NCBI GenBank assembly: GCA_016790695.1
Contig: JAEUOS010000132.1
Span: forward strand, 1 to 64,000
From: Burkholderiales bacterium
GTDB taxonomy: Bacteria > Pseudomonadota > Gammaproteobacteria > Burkholderiales > JAEUOS01
Direction: 5' to 3'
Length of the DNA stretch: 64,000 bases
The notes beneath the pieces were generated by a model. That model made no database searches. It was not told where the DNA came from and was given only the letters and a program-made list of their open reading frames with translations. This document shows, one piece after another, positions 19,556-28,145 of the stretch. The first letter of the stretch is position 1. The number at the start of each line of letters is the position of its first letter. A program made the translations under genes and the position numbers.

Positions 19556-20659
19556 TCAGGCGGTTCGGGCGAAATGGGCCGCGACGCCCTCGCGGGTCAC
19601 GGCGCGGAAGTACGGATACGGATAGGCCGCCTTCCCGCCCAGGTCCTCGGCGGCATGCCAGGGCCAGCGCGGGTCGTTGAGCATGCCGCGCCCGAGCGCG
19701 ATCATGTCGGCGTCGCCGCCGGCCAGGATCGACTCCGCATGCCGCGGGTCGCGGATCTGGCCGACGGCGATGGTGGCGATGCCGGCCTCGCGCCGCACGC
19801 GCGCGGCGAACGGCACCTGGTAGCCGGGCCCGAGCGGAATGCGCGCCATGCTGTTGCCGCCGGAGGAGACGTCGACGTAGTCGCAGCCGAGCGCCCGGAG
19901 CGCCTGCGAGAACGCCACCGCGTCGTCCGGCGTGATGCCGGCGTCGTCCCAGTCGGTGCCGTTGCAGCGCACCCCGAGCGGACGCTCGGCGGGCCACGCC
20001 GCGCGCACCGCGGCGAACACCTCGAGCGGGAAGCGCATGCGGTTCTCGCGGCTGCCGCCGTAGGCGTCGTCGCGCCGGTTGGCGATCGGCGAGAGGAAGG
20101 AGCTCATCAGGTAGCCGTGCGCGTAGTGCAGCTCGATCAGGTCGAGCCCGAGCCGCGCGCAGCGCCGCGTGGCGTCGACGAAGGCGTCCTTGACGCGGTC
20201 CATGCCGTCGCGGTCGAGCGCGCGCGGCGTCTGCCATTCGGGGATGAACGGCAGCGCCGACGGCGCGACGGTCTGCCAGCCGCCCTCGCTCGCGGGAACG
20301 CTGCCGCGGCCGTCGGTGGGCTTCTTCTGCGACCCCTTGCGCCCGGCGTGGCCGAGCTGGATCCCGATCGGCATGTTCGCGTAGCGCCGCACCGTCGCGA
20401 GCACGCGCGCCAGCGCCGCCTCGCAGGCATCCGAATACATGCCGAGGCACTCGCGGCTGATGCGCCCCCCGGGCTCGACCGCGGTCGCCTCGAGGATCAG
20501 CAGGCCCGCGCCCGACACCGCCAGGTGCCCGAGGTGGATCAGATGCCAGTCGGTGGCGCAGCCGTCGACGGCGCTGTACTGGCACATCGGCGCGATGACG
20601 ATGCGGTTGGGCAGGGTCAGCCCGCGCAGCGCCAGGGGCTGGAACAGCAGGCTCGACAT
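19556..20659 (-). CDS. NADH:flavin oxidoreductase, YqjM-type old yellow enzyme
   Basis: FMN ene-reductase, 367 aa, reducing an activated C=C next to a carbonyl. It is of the YqjM (thermophilic-like) subclass: Cys26 in IAPMCQYS is at the same number as in YqjM. The substrate-binding His pair is in [17 protein letters not shown], and the C-terminal FMN-phosphate loop is [30 protein letters not shown]. In an operon with two lactam/imide-cleaving HyuAB pairs it may saturate a maleimide-, pyrrolinone- or pyridone-like ring before opening. This role is inference. It starts 24 bp after a Bug gene, without a clear ribosome site. Confidence 0.9.
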   Translation of the reverse strand: MSSLLFQPLALRGLTLPNRIVIAPMCQYSAVDGCATDWHLIHLGHLAVSGAGLLILEATAVEPGGRISRECLGMYSDACEAALARVLATVRRYANMPIGIQLGHAGRKGSQKKPTDGRGSVPASEGGWQTVAPSALPFIPEWQTPRALDRDGMDRVKDAFVDATRRCARLGLDLIELHYAHGYLMSSFLSPIANRRDDAYGGSRENRMRFPLEVFAAVRAAWPAERPLGVRCNGTDWDDAGITPDDAVAFSQALRALGCDYVDVSSGGNSMARIPLGPGYQVPFAARVRREAGIATIAVGQIRDPRHAESILAGGDADMIALGRGMLNDPRWPWHAAEDLGGKAAYPYPYFRAVTREGVAAHFARTA

Positions 20660-20683
20660 GCGGGGCCGGTTCGCGCGGCGGCG

Positions 20684-21637
20684 TCAGTCGGGCTGCACGC
20701 CGGCGGCGCGCAGCAGGCTGCCGTAGGACTGCACCTGCTCGCGGATGAAGGCGGCGAACTGCTCCGGCGTCGACGGATTGGGCATGAACGCCTGCTTGTC
20801 CAGGGCCGCGATCACGTCGGGCCGGCGCAGGATGGCGCCGAGTTCGCGATTGACGCGGTCGACGATCTCGCGCGGCAGCCGGGCCGGGCCGATCAGTCCC
20901 ATCCAGTTGGAGATGGTGAACTGCGGCACCCCGGCCTCGTGGATGGTCGGCACGTCGGGCAGGAGCGGCGAGCGGCGGCTGAGCGTGGTGACGAGCGCGC
21001 GCAGCTTGCCTTCCCGCACGTAGGCGAGCGCCACTGCGGGCGGATCCATCAGCGCCTGCACGCGGTTGGCGAGCAGGTCGGGCATGACCAGCGGCGCGGA
21101 CTTGTAGGGCACGTGCAGCATGTCGAGCCCGAGCAGCGCGTTCATCTGCGCGAAGGCGACGATGCCGCTCGGATTGCCGGTGCCGTAGGCGAGCTTGCCG
21201 GGGTTGGCCTTGACGTGCGCGACGAACTCCTGGAAGTTGGTCGCCGGCACGGCGCTGTTGACGAACAGGAACACCGTGTAGCGCCCGATGTCGGTGATCG
21301 GCGTGAAGTCGCTGTTGACGTCGTACGGCGGGTTCTTGCGCAGCGCCGGCACGGCCGCCAGCGGGCCGCCGCTGCCGACTCCGAGCGTGTAGCCGTCGGG
21401 CGCCGAGCGCGTGACCTCGAGCGCCGACACCGCGCCGTCGGCGCCGGGGCGCGGTTCGATCACCACCTGCTGGCCGAGCGCCGCCGACAGCGGCGGCGCC
21501 AGCACGCGCATGACCGCGTCGGTCGACGATCCCGCGCCGAACGGCAGGACGATGCGGATCGGCCGCACCGGGTACTGCGCGGCGGCGCTCGAGGCGGCGA
21601 CCAGCGCGGCGCAGAAGAGGATGAGGGATCGGGTCAT
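20684..21637 (-). CDS. Bug/TctC-family periplasmic solute receptor (copy 3)
   Basis: Secreted receptor, 317 aa. The signal peptide ends near residue 20 (SSAAA/QYP), followed by RPIRIVLPFGAGSSTDAVMR with Asp40, PRPGADGAVS, PDGYTLGVG and PTIHEAG. ATG 21637 overlaps the stop of hyuB2 (ATGA), so translation is coupled. It differs clearly from the other receptor in the same operon, so two separate ligands, perhaps one per HyuAB pair, are likely. Confidence 0.92.
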   Translation of the reverse strand: MTRSLILFCAALVAASSAAAQYPVRPIRIVLPFGAGSSTDAVMRVLAPPLSAALGQQVVIEPRPGADGAVSALEVTRSAPDGYTLGVGSGGPLAAVPALRKNPPYDVNSDFTPITDIGRYTVFLFVNSAVPATNFQEFVAHVKANPGKLAYGTGNPSGIVAFAQMNALLGLDMLHVPYKSAPLVMPDLLANRVQALMDPPAVALAYVREGKLRALVTTLSRRSPLLPDVPTIHEAGVPQFTISNWMGLIGPARLPREIVDRVNRELGAILRRPDVIAALDKQAFMPNPSTPEQFAAFIREQVQSYGSLLRAAGVQPD

Positions 21638-23334
21638 GGCTTGCCTCCGTGGGAACTTCCGTAGTCGTCCTGTGCCGCCGCGCCGCTGACCTTGCCGTTC
21701 GCGACATCGGCGGCGAGCGCGTCGCGCGCGCGCTCCCGCGCCGGCCCGTAGCCGGCGCCGCCGGCGGTCTGCAGCACCAGCCGGTCGCCGCGCGCGACCG
21801 TGGTCACGCACTTCGAGATCGGCTCGACGCGCCCGTCGGCGCGGTGGATGACGGCGACCGACATCGCGCCGTCGGCACCGCCGGCGGAGCCGCGCGCGGC
21901 CGTGAAATGGCGCTCGCCGCGGAACGTCAGGCGGATGTCGTCGGCGAGGAATTCGTATTCGCGCACCACGCCCAGGCCGCCGCGCTGGCGGCCGGCGCCG
22001 CCGGAATCGGGGTGCAGGCCGAAACGCCGGATCCGGATCGGCGCGTCCAGGCACAGCGCCTCGATCGGCTGGTTCATGCTGTTCGAGCCGTCGGTCTGCA
22101 GGCAGTCGACGCCGTCGGCGTGCGCGCTCGCGCCGGTGCCGCCGCACACGAGTTCGGAGAGGATGAAGGGCCGGCCGTCGGCATGCCGGCCGCCGAAGGC
22201 CAGCATCACCGACAGCCCGGCCGAGGCGGCCGGCACGCGCGCCGGGACGGCGTCGGCGAAGGCGCCGATCATCGCGCCGCAGATCCGCTTGATGGTGGCG
22301 GTGCGCGCGTTGACCGCCGCCGGCGCCTGCGGGTTGACGATCGATCCCTCCGGCAGCGTGAGCGTCACCGGCCGGAAGCAGCCGCCGTTGGTCGGGATCA
22401 GCGCGTCGGTGAGCGCGCGCACCGCGTAGTAGGCGGCCGCCTGCGCGCCCGACGGCACGCAGTTGATCGGTCCGCGCACCTGCGGGCTCGAGCCGGTGAG
22501 GTCGAAATGGATCGTGCCGTCGCGCACCGTGGCGGCGACCTCGATGCGCACGCGGCGCTCGAGATCGACGCCGTCGTTGTCGAGCCAGTCGACGTAGCGG
22601 TAGGTGCCCTCGGGCAGGCCGCGCAGCGCCGCGCGCGTCATCTTCTCGGAGCGGTCGAGCAGGAGCGCGAAGATGCGCGTGACGAGGCCGGCGCCGTAGG
22701 TCCGGCACAGCTCGACCAGGCGCCGCGCGCCGACCTTGCAGGCCGACAGCTGCGCGTTGAGGTCGCCGAGGAAGGTGTCGGACAGGCGGATGTTCAGGCG
22801 CAGCATCTCGTGCAGCGTCTCGTTGACCCGGCCGGCGTCCATGTACTTGAGGGGCGGGATGCGCAAGCCCTCCTGGTAGATCTCGGTGGCGTTGGTCGGG
22901 ATCGATCCGGGCGCCATGCCGCCCATGTCCTGGTGGTGCACGGTGGTGACGGAGAACCCGACCACCGCGCCGTCGGCGAAGACCGGGATGAACAGCGTGA
23001 TGTCGGGCAGGTGGGTGCCGCCGGCGTAGGGGTCGTTGAGGATGTAGACGTCGCCTTCCGCCATCGCGCGGACCGGGTACTTCGCGAGCACCGCGGCGAG
23101 CGCCGGGATCATCGTCGCCAGGTGGATCGGAATCGCGGTGGCCTGCGCGATGGTCTGGCCGTCGGCGGTGAACAGCGCCGCCGAGCAGTCCATGCCCTCC
23201 TTGACGATCGGCGAGAACGCGCTGTGCAGCAGCGTCGACTGCATCTCGCCGGCGATGCCCTCGAGCTTGTTGCGCACCACCTCCAGGGTCACCGGGTCGA
23301 CGCTGGCGAGCGCGGCATCGGCGCGATCGTTCAT
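21634..23334 (-). CDS. hyuB: Hydantoinase B/oxoprolinase family subunit (pair 2)
   Basis: Second HyuB-type subunit, 566 aa. It shows EGMDCSAALFTADGQTIAQATAIPIHL, GDVYILNDPYAGGTHLPDITLFIPVF (the DPYAGGTHLPD block is nearest to 5-oxoprolinase and caprolactamase members), and LVCGGTGASAHADGVDCLQTDGSNSMNQPIEALC. It is clearly diverged from the first HyuB, so this is not a recent duplication. It overlaps hyuA2 upstream and Bug copy 3 downstream through ATGA junctions. The two pairs may act on successive C-N bonds. Confidence 0.88.
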   Translation of the reverse strand: MNDRADAALASVDPVTLEVVRNKLEGIAGEMQSTLLHSAFSPIVKEGMDCSAALFTADGQTIAQATAIPIHLATMIPALAAVLAKYPVRAMAEGDVYILNDPYAGGTHLPDITLFIPVFADGAVVGFSVTTVHHQDMGGMAPGSIPTNATEIYQEGLRIPPLKYMDAGRVNETLHEMLRLNIRLSDTFLGDLNAQLSACKVGARRLVELCRTYGAGLVTRIFALLLDRSEKMTRAALRGLPEGTYRYVDWLDNDGVDLERRVRIEVAATVRDGTIHFDLTGSSPQVRGPINCVPSGAQAAAYYAVRALTDALIPTNGGCFRPVTLTLPEGSIVNPQAPAAVNARTATIKRICGAMIGAFADAVPARVPAASAGLSVMLAFGGRHADGRPFILSELVCGGTGASAHADGVDCLQTDGSNSMNQPIEALCLDAPIRIRRFGLHPDSGGAGRQRGGLGVVREYEFLADDIRLTFRGERHFTAARGSAGGADGAMSVAVIHRADGRVEPISKCVTTVARGDRLVLQTAGGAGYGPARERARDALAADVANGKVSGAAAQDDYGSSHGGKP

Positions 23335-25385
23335 GGCTGCCTCGTCAGGATCAGGGACAGGTCGGGCGCGACGCGGCCGGACCAGCCGGGCTCGATCAGC
23401 GTCGTCGTGTCGCTCTGCTCGACGATCGCGGGCCCCGCCAGGGTGTCGCCGGGCGCGAGGCCGTCGCGGTCGACGACGACCGCGCGCATCGGTTCGGCGA
23501 CGCCGGCGAGCAGGATGCCGCGCGCGCGGCGCGGCGCCGGGTTCGCGCCGGCGGCGCCGGGCCGCGGCGCGGCCGCCGGCTGGCGCGCCCGGTTCGGCGC
23601 GCGCTGCACCACGCGCAGATTGACGAAGCGCGCCGGCGCCCGCGTGTGGTGGCCGTGCACCTGGTCGTAGCGGGCGCAGAAGTCGTCGTAGAGCGTGGCC
23701 AGCATGTCCTGCGGCGCGTGCACGGCGAGCGGCACCTCGAGGTAGTGCGCCTGTCCGACGTAGCAGACGTCGGCGTAGCAGGTGGTTGCCGCGGCGTCGC
23801 CGGCGACGCCCTCGTCGCGCATGCGCGACGCGCATTCGGCGGCGAGGCGCGCGCAGGCGGCCAGGATCTGTTCCGGGTCGGCCGCGTCGAGCCGGGCGAG
23901 GAAGCCGGCCGCCGCCTCGTGCTCGATCTCGGCCGACAGCAGCCCGGCAGCGCACAGCACGCCCGGATGGCGCGGCACGACGACGGTGGTCATGCCGAGT
24001 TCGCGCGCCAGCGCGGTCGCGTGCAGGGCGCCGCCGCCGCCGAACGGCATCAGCGAGAAGCGCCGCGGGTCCATGCCGCGGCTGATCGACATCAGGCGGA
24101 TGCCCTCGGCCATCTGCGCGTTGAGCACGCGATGGATGCCCAGCGCCGCCTCGCGCAGCGACAGGCCGAGCGGCCGCGCCACCCGGCGCTCGATCGCGCG
24201 CGCCGCGAGATCCGGGTCGAGCCGCAGCGTGCCGCCGGCGAAGTACTGCGGATCGAGGTAGCCGAGGACGATCGACGCGTCGGTCACGGTGGCCTCCTCG
24301 CCGCCGCGCCCGTAGCACGCGGGCCCCGGCTCGGCGCCCGCCGACTGCGGCCCCACGCGCAGGCCGCCGCCGGCGTCGATCCAGGCGATGCTGCCGCCGC
24401 CGGCGCCGATCGAGTTGACGTCGACCATCGGCACGCGGATGCGAAAGCCGTCGAGCAGGCCCTCGGGCCGGATCACCGGCGCGCCGCGCGCGATCAGCGC
24501 GATGTCGCAGCTGGTGCCGCCGATGTCGACGGTGATCAGGTCCTCGTGCCCGGCGGACCGGCCGGCGGCGCGCGCGCCGACCACGCCCGCGGCGGGGCCC
24601 GAGAGGAACAGGCGGATCGGGCGCTGCCGCGCCACGCGCGCGCCGCAGACGCCGCCGCGCGACTGCATGATCTGCAGCGGCGCGCCGACGCCGGCCGCGG
24701 CGAGGTCGCGCTCCATCGCGCCGAGGTAGCGGTCGAGGCCGGCCTTGACGTACGCATCGAAGGCGGTGACCACGGTGCGCTCGTACTCGCGGAACGCCGG
24801 GTCCACCTCGGAGGAGAGCGAGACGGTCAGGTGCGGATGGCGCGCGCGAATGAAGTCGGCGGCGGCGCGCTCGTGCACGGGGTTGGCGAACGCATAGAGG
24901 AAGCAGATCGCGATGGCGTCGACGCCGGCGGCGACGAGCGCGTCGACCGCGGCGCCGAGCGAGTCCGGGTCGAGCGGCGTCAGCACCGATCCGTCGGGCC
25001 CGACCGCCTCGACCACGCCGCGGCGCCGCGCGCCGGGCGCGAGGAAGGCCGGCGTCTCCGGCTTGAGCAGCAGCTCGTAGATCTGGCGCCGGTTCTGGCG
25101 CCCGATCTCGAGCACGTCCTCGAAGCCGGCCGTGGCGAGCAGCCCCAGGCGCGCGCCCTTGCGCTCGAGCACCGCGTTGGTCGCCACCGTGGTGCCGTGC
25201 GCAAAGCACGTGACCCGGTCGGCGTCGATGCCCCATTGCGGCAGCAGGCGCGCGAGGGCGGTGCGCACCGCCGCGCTCGGGTCGGCGCGCGTCGAGGGCA
25301 GCTTGGCGATGCGCTGGGTGCCGTCGTCGTCGATCGCGACCACGTCGGTGAAGGTGCCGCCGATGTCGATGCCGATGCTCGCCAA
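23331..25385 (-). CDS. hyuA: Hydantoinase A/oxoprolinase family subunit (pair 2), first gene of the operon
   Basis: ATP-binding HyuA subunit with the N-terminal loop IGIDIGGTFTDVVAID, FAHGTTVATNAVLERKGARLG, SLSSEVDPAFREYERTVVTAFDAY, ITVDIGGTSCDIALI and IGAGGGSIAWIDAG. I place the start at TTG 25385 (684 aa), because AGGGAAG lies 6 nt upstream and the family fold begins there, as in the first HyuA. An in-frame ATG at 25430 would add 15 residues (MLSHNGPIRHVGKRA) and lacks a good ribosome site. The gene leads a nine-gene unit ending at 12317 and is divergent from a LysR gene, its likely regulator. Confidence 0.88.
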   Translation of the reverse strand: MASIGIDIGGTFTDVVAIDDDGTQRIAKLPSTRADPSAAVRTALARLLPQWGIDADRVTCFAHGTTVATNAVLERKGARLGLLATAGFEDVLEIGRQNRRQIYELLLKPETPAFLAPGARRRGVVEAVGPDGSVLTPLDPDSLGAAVDALVAAGVDAIAICFLYAFANPVHERAAADFIRARHPHLTVSLSSEVDPAFREYERTVVTAFDAYVKAGLDRYLGAMERDLAAAGVGAPLQIMQSRGGVCGARVARQRPIRLFLSGPAAGVVGARAAGRSAGHEDLITVDIGGTSCDIALIARGAPVIRPEGLLDGFRIRVPMVDVNSIGAGGGSIAWIDAGGGLRVGPQSAGAEPGPACYGRGGEEATVTDASIVLGYLDPQYFAGGTLRLDPDLAARAIERRVARPLGLSLREAALGIHRVLNAQMAEGIRLMSISRGMDPRRFSLMPFGGGGALHATALARELGMTTVVVPRHPGVLCAAGLLSAEIEHEAAAGFLARLDAADPEQILAACARLAAECASRMRDEGVAGDAAATTCYADVCYVGQAHYLEVPLAVHAPQDMLATLYDDFCARYDQVHGHHTRAPARFVNLRVVQRAPNRARQPAAAPRPGAAGANPAPRRARGILLAGVAEPMRAVVVDRDGLAPGDTLAGPAIVEQSDTTTLIEPGWSGRVAPDLSLILTRQP

Positions 25386-25400
25386 AGCGCGCTTCCCTAC

Positions 25401-25430
25401 ATGCCTGATCGGCCCATTATGGGAAAGCAT
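25401..25430. promoter_or_regulatory. Possible LysR-binding dyad in the divergent hyuA2-lysR region
   Basis: An outer ATGC (25401-25404) and GCAT (25427-25430) frame the near-palindrome CCCATTATGGG (25413-25423). A TATACT box for lysR follows at 25434-25439, and a CATAAT box on the other strand lies inside. LysR regulators bind such dyads between divergent promoters. The match is short and unproven. Confidence 0.4.
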
Positions 25431-25472
25431 GCCTATACTTGGCGTAGCACGATCTGAAACTCCAGGTTATCG

Positions 25473-26441
25473 ATGAATCTGCGCCAGCTCGAGGTGTTCG
25501 AGGCGGTGATGCGCACCGGCTCGATCGGCCAGGCCGCGCGCGCGCTGGGCGTGAGCCAGCCCGCAGTGAGCAAGTCGCTGCGCCTGGCCGAGGAGGCGGC
25601 CGGGTTCGTGCTGTTCCGCCGCGTGCGCGGGCGCGTGTTCGCCAGCCCCGAGGCCGAGTCGCTGCTGCCGCAGGTCGAGCGCCTGCGCGGCGACCTCGAC
25701 GGCATCGCGTCGCTGATCCGCCAGTTGCGCGACGGCAATGCCGGCAGCGTCACGGTGGCGGCGCCGGGCTCGGTCGCGCATGCGTTCATCACCCCGGCGC
25801 TCGCCGCCTTCGCGCGCGAGCGCCCGCAGATCCGCGTCGAGGTCATGATCCTCCCGACCGCGATGGTCGCCGACCGGGTCGCCGAGGCGCAGGCCGACTT
25901 CGGCGTGGTGCACCAGCCGACCGACAACCCGTATCTCGACGGCGAGGTGATCTGCGAGGCCGACGGCGTGTGCGTGATGCCGAAGCGCCACGCGCTGGCG
26001 CAGCGCCGCGCGGTCGGCGCGCGCGACCTCGCCGGCGAACGGCTGATCTGCTACCGCGAGGACACGGCGATCGGCTACCTGGTGCGCCGCGCGCTGCGCG
26101 CCGCGGGCGACCGGCGCGAGATCGACCTGGTGATCAACCAGTCGCAGCAGGCGCTCGACCTGGTCGAGGCCGGCGCCGGGCTGGCGGTGATGGACCCGTT
26201 CCTGCTCATGGCCGATCACCGCCCGGCGCTGGCCGCGGTCGCGTTCCGGCCGACGATACCGAATCGCCTGCGCATCATTCGTGCGCGCGAGCGCCCGCGC
26301 TCGCGCGCCGCCGCGCAGTTCGAGCGCAGCATCCTGGCGGTGATCCGCGCGCGCACCGCCGCGTCGCCGCTGGCGGCCCTGGTCAAGCGCGTCGCGGCCG
26401 GCGGGGCGCGCATTCGCCGCGAGCGCGCGAGCGCGGCCTGA
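25473..26441 (+). CDS. LysR-family transcriptional regulator
   Basis: LysR-type regulator, 322 aa. The N-terminal winged HTH is MNLRQLEVFEAVMRTGSIGQAARALGVSQPAVSKSLRLAEEAAGFVLFRRVRGR, and a type-2 periplasmic-binding-like effector domain occupies about residues 90-295. The first ten residues are the classic start. It is divergent from the nine-gene hyuAB operon with an intergenic region of under 100 bp, so it is the likely activator and autorepressor. The coinducer is presumably the imported substrate or an early intermediate; this is inference. Confidence 0.92.
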   Translation: MNLRQLEVFEAVMRTGSIGQAARALGVSQPAVSKSLRLAEEAAGFVLFRRVRGRVFASPEAESLLPQVERLRGDLDGIASLIRQLRDGNAGSVTVAAPGSVAHAFITPALAAFARERPQIRVEVMILPTAMVADRVAEAQADFGVVHQPTDNPYLDGEVICEADGVCVMPKRHALAQRRAVGARDLAGERLICYREDTAIGYLVRRALRAAGDRREIDLVINQSQQALDLVEAGAGLAVMDPFLLMADHRPALAAVAFRPTIPNRLRIIRARERPRSRAAAQFERSILAVIRARTAASPLAALVKRVAAGGARIRRERASAA

Positions 26442-26523
26442 TACGATGCGTGACGGCCGCGGGAGGCGTCGAACCGCGCGCCGCACGCGTGCCGGAAGCG
26501 TGCCGGAAGCGGCAATGGCACGC

Positions 26524-26568
26524 GGATTGCTAAACTCGGGATTGCTAGAACCGGGATTGCCAACACCG
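26524..26568. repeat. Three tandem 15-bp repeats in the leader of the ABC operon
   Basis: GGATTGCTAAACTCG, GGATTGCTAGAACCG and GGATTGCCAACACCG follow each other without a gap. The first ten bases are conserved except one. Just before them (26489-26510) GTGCCGGAAGC occurs twice. They lie in the 199-bp gap between the lysR stop and ATG 26641. They could be protein-binding sites or part of an RNA leader; no known riboswitch pattern is apparent to me. Confidence 0.7.
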
Positions 26569-26640
26569 GGCGACTGGCCTGCGGACGCTTGCTTCGTGCT
26601 CGGTCCGGCCGGCTTCACCATTCGAACAGTAGGGGATCGC

Positions 26641-27621
26641 ATGCAGCGCACTCGCCGTCTCGCAGCCGTCACGATCGTCGCGGCCCTCGCCGCCGGGGCC
26701 TTCGGCAGCCCCGCGCAGGCGCAGGACAGCGTCAACGTCCGCTTCTCATGGAAGATGAAGGGCGAGTACGGCGCCTTCTACCAGGCGCAGGAGGCCGGGC
26801 ACTACAAGAAGGCCAACCTCGCGGTGCGCCTGGGCGAGGGCGCGGGCGCGCCCGCCGCGCTCGGCGCCCTGGTGCAGGGCCAGGAGGACGTCGTCGTCCT
26901 GCCCGGCATCTTCGCGATCTCCGCGATCCAGAAGGGGATGCCGATCCGGCTCGTCGCGATGTACCACCCGAAGACGCCGTTCGCGTTCATCTCGCATCCG
27001 GAACGCCCGATCCGGGTGCCGAAGGACCTCGAAGGCAAGTCCCTCGGCACCTCGGTCGGCGACACCGGGACGACCTACCTGGACCTGTTCTGCAAGATCA
27101 ACAAGATCGACTGCGGCAAGATCAAGCGCGTGCAGATGAATTCGCAGGCGCTGGTGCCGCAGTTCCTCGCGCGCCAGATCGACAGCACCAGCGTCTACCG
27201 CAGCAACGACCTGCCGGCGCTGATCCAGCGCGAGGCGAAGATCGTGGTGATGGACATCGTCGAGTTCGGCATGGCGATCCCGGGCATGGCCGCGGTGACC
27301 TCCGAGGCCAACCTCGCCAAGCGGCCCGAGGTGCTCAAGCGCTTCCTCGCGGCGACCGCCACCGGCTTCCGCGAGGCCAAGGACGACGTCGTCGGCACCT
27401 CGAAGGCGATCCTCAAGAGCTGGAACGCCGGGCCCGACATGGCGGTCGTGCTGGGCCAGGTGAAGGCGACCATGGAGGCGGTGCCGGTGTACCCGGGCAA
27501 GCGCATCGGCTGGATCGACGAGAAGCTCATCGCCTCGACGCTCGAGATGATGAAGGGCGTCGGCGAGATCGACAATCCCAAGCCGGTCGCGAGCTTCTAC
27601 ACCAACGCGCTCCTGCAGTAG
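26641..27621 (+). CDS. NMT1/THI5-like ABC transporter substrate-binding protein
   Basis: Periplasmic binding protein, 326 aa, of the SsuA/TauA/ThiY-like group. The signal peptide ends at SPAQA/QDS (about residue 29). The mature protein starts VNVRFSWKMKGEYGAFYQAQEAGHYKKANLAV, typical of NMT1 domains. The ATG at 26641 is chosen because the signal peptide begins there. Upstream in-frame ATGs would translate the 15-bp repeats. It is the first of four genes (receptor, deaminase, permease, ATPase). The deaminase suggests a nucleobase- or pyrimidine-like ligand rather than a sulfonate; this is inference. Confidence 0.9.
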   Translation: MQRTRRLAAVTIVAALAAGAFGSPAQAQDSVNVRFSWKMKGEYGAFYQAQEAGHYKKANLAVRLGEGAGAPAALGALVQGQEDVVVLPGIFAISAIQKGMPIRLVAMYHPKTPFAFISHPERPIRVPKDLEGKSLGTSVGDTGTTYLDLFCKINKIDCGKIKRVQMNSQALVPQFLARQIDSTSVYRSNDLPALIQREAKIVVMDIVEFGMAIPGMAAVTSEANLAKRPEVLKRFLAATATGFREAKDDVVGTSKAILKSWNAGPDMAVVLGQVKATMEAVPVYPGKRIGWIDEKLIASTLEMMKGVGEIDNPKPVASFYTNALLQ

Positions 27622-27629
27622 GAGGCGCG

Positions 27630-28142
27630 ATGGCGGACGCAGACGAGGCGCAGGCCGCGTTCCACGCGCGGCAGATCCGGCGCACCATCGCGCTGGCCTA
27701 CCAGGGGTTTCGCAGCGGCAAGGGCCGCCCGTTCGGCGCGCTCGTCGTGCGCGACGGCGAGGTGGTCGCCGAGGCGCACAACGAGGTGCTCGCGCTGTGC
27801 GACCCCACCGCGCACAGCGAGGTGCTGGCGATCCGCCGCGCCGCCAGCGCCCTCGGCACGCGCGACCTGTCCGACTGCGACCTGTACGTGATCGGCCTGC
27901 CGTGCCCGATGTGCTATTCGGCCGCGACCTGGGCGCGGATCCGCAAGGTCTACTACGCGAGCACGCCGGCCGACCTGGCCGAACTCACCGGCATCGACGA
28001 CGCGCGGCTGTACGCCGACCTCGCCAGCGCCGCGCCGGCGCGCACCCAGCTGCCGACCGAGCAGGTCGAGGCGACGCTGGCGGAGGCGAACGCCTGCTAC
28101 CGCGAGTGGGGCGAGCTGAAGCGCCAGAACAAGGTGCTCTGA
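27630..28142 (+). CDS. Nucleoside/nucleobase deaminase (CMP/dCMP-deaminase fold, guanine-deaminase-like)
   Basis: Zinc-dependent deaminase, 170 aa. The zinc and proton-shuttle motif is HSE (His62, Glu64 in TAHSEVLAIRRA), and the zinc-binding Cys92 and Cys95 are in LPCPMCYSAATWARIRKVYYA. Length and motifs are closest to the small guanine/cytosine-type deaminases. GGAGG overlaps the upstream stop, and ATG 27630 lies 8 bp after it. It is inserted between receptor and permease genes of one ABC transporter, so it probably deaminates the imported compound. Confidence 0.87.
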   Translation: MADADEAQAAFHARQIRRTIALAYQGFRSGKGRPFGALVVRDGEVVAEAHNEVLALCDPTAHSEVLAIRRAASALGTRDLSDCDLYVIGLPCPMCYSAATWARIRKVYYASTPADLAELTGIDDARLYADLASAAPARTQLPTEQVEATLAEANACYREWGELKRQNKVL

Positions 28143-28145
28143 GGC

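Noticed and set aside
12317-25430. Acetone or acetophenone carboxylase operon
   Set aside because: The HyuAB pairs lack a gamma subunit and the HyuB2 DPYAGGTHLPD block fits oxoprolinase/lactamase members better; not fully excluded.
26442-26640. TPP or other riboswitch ahead of the NMT1-type ABC operon
   Set aside because: I could not find the conserved thi-box or other known riboswitch cores; only tandem repeats are visible.
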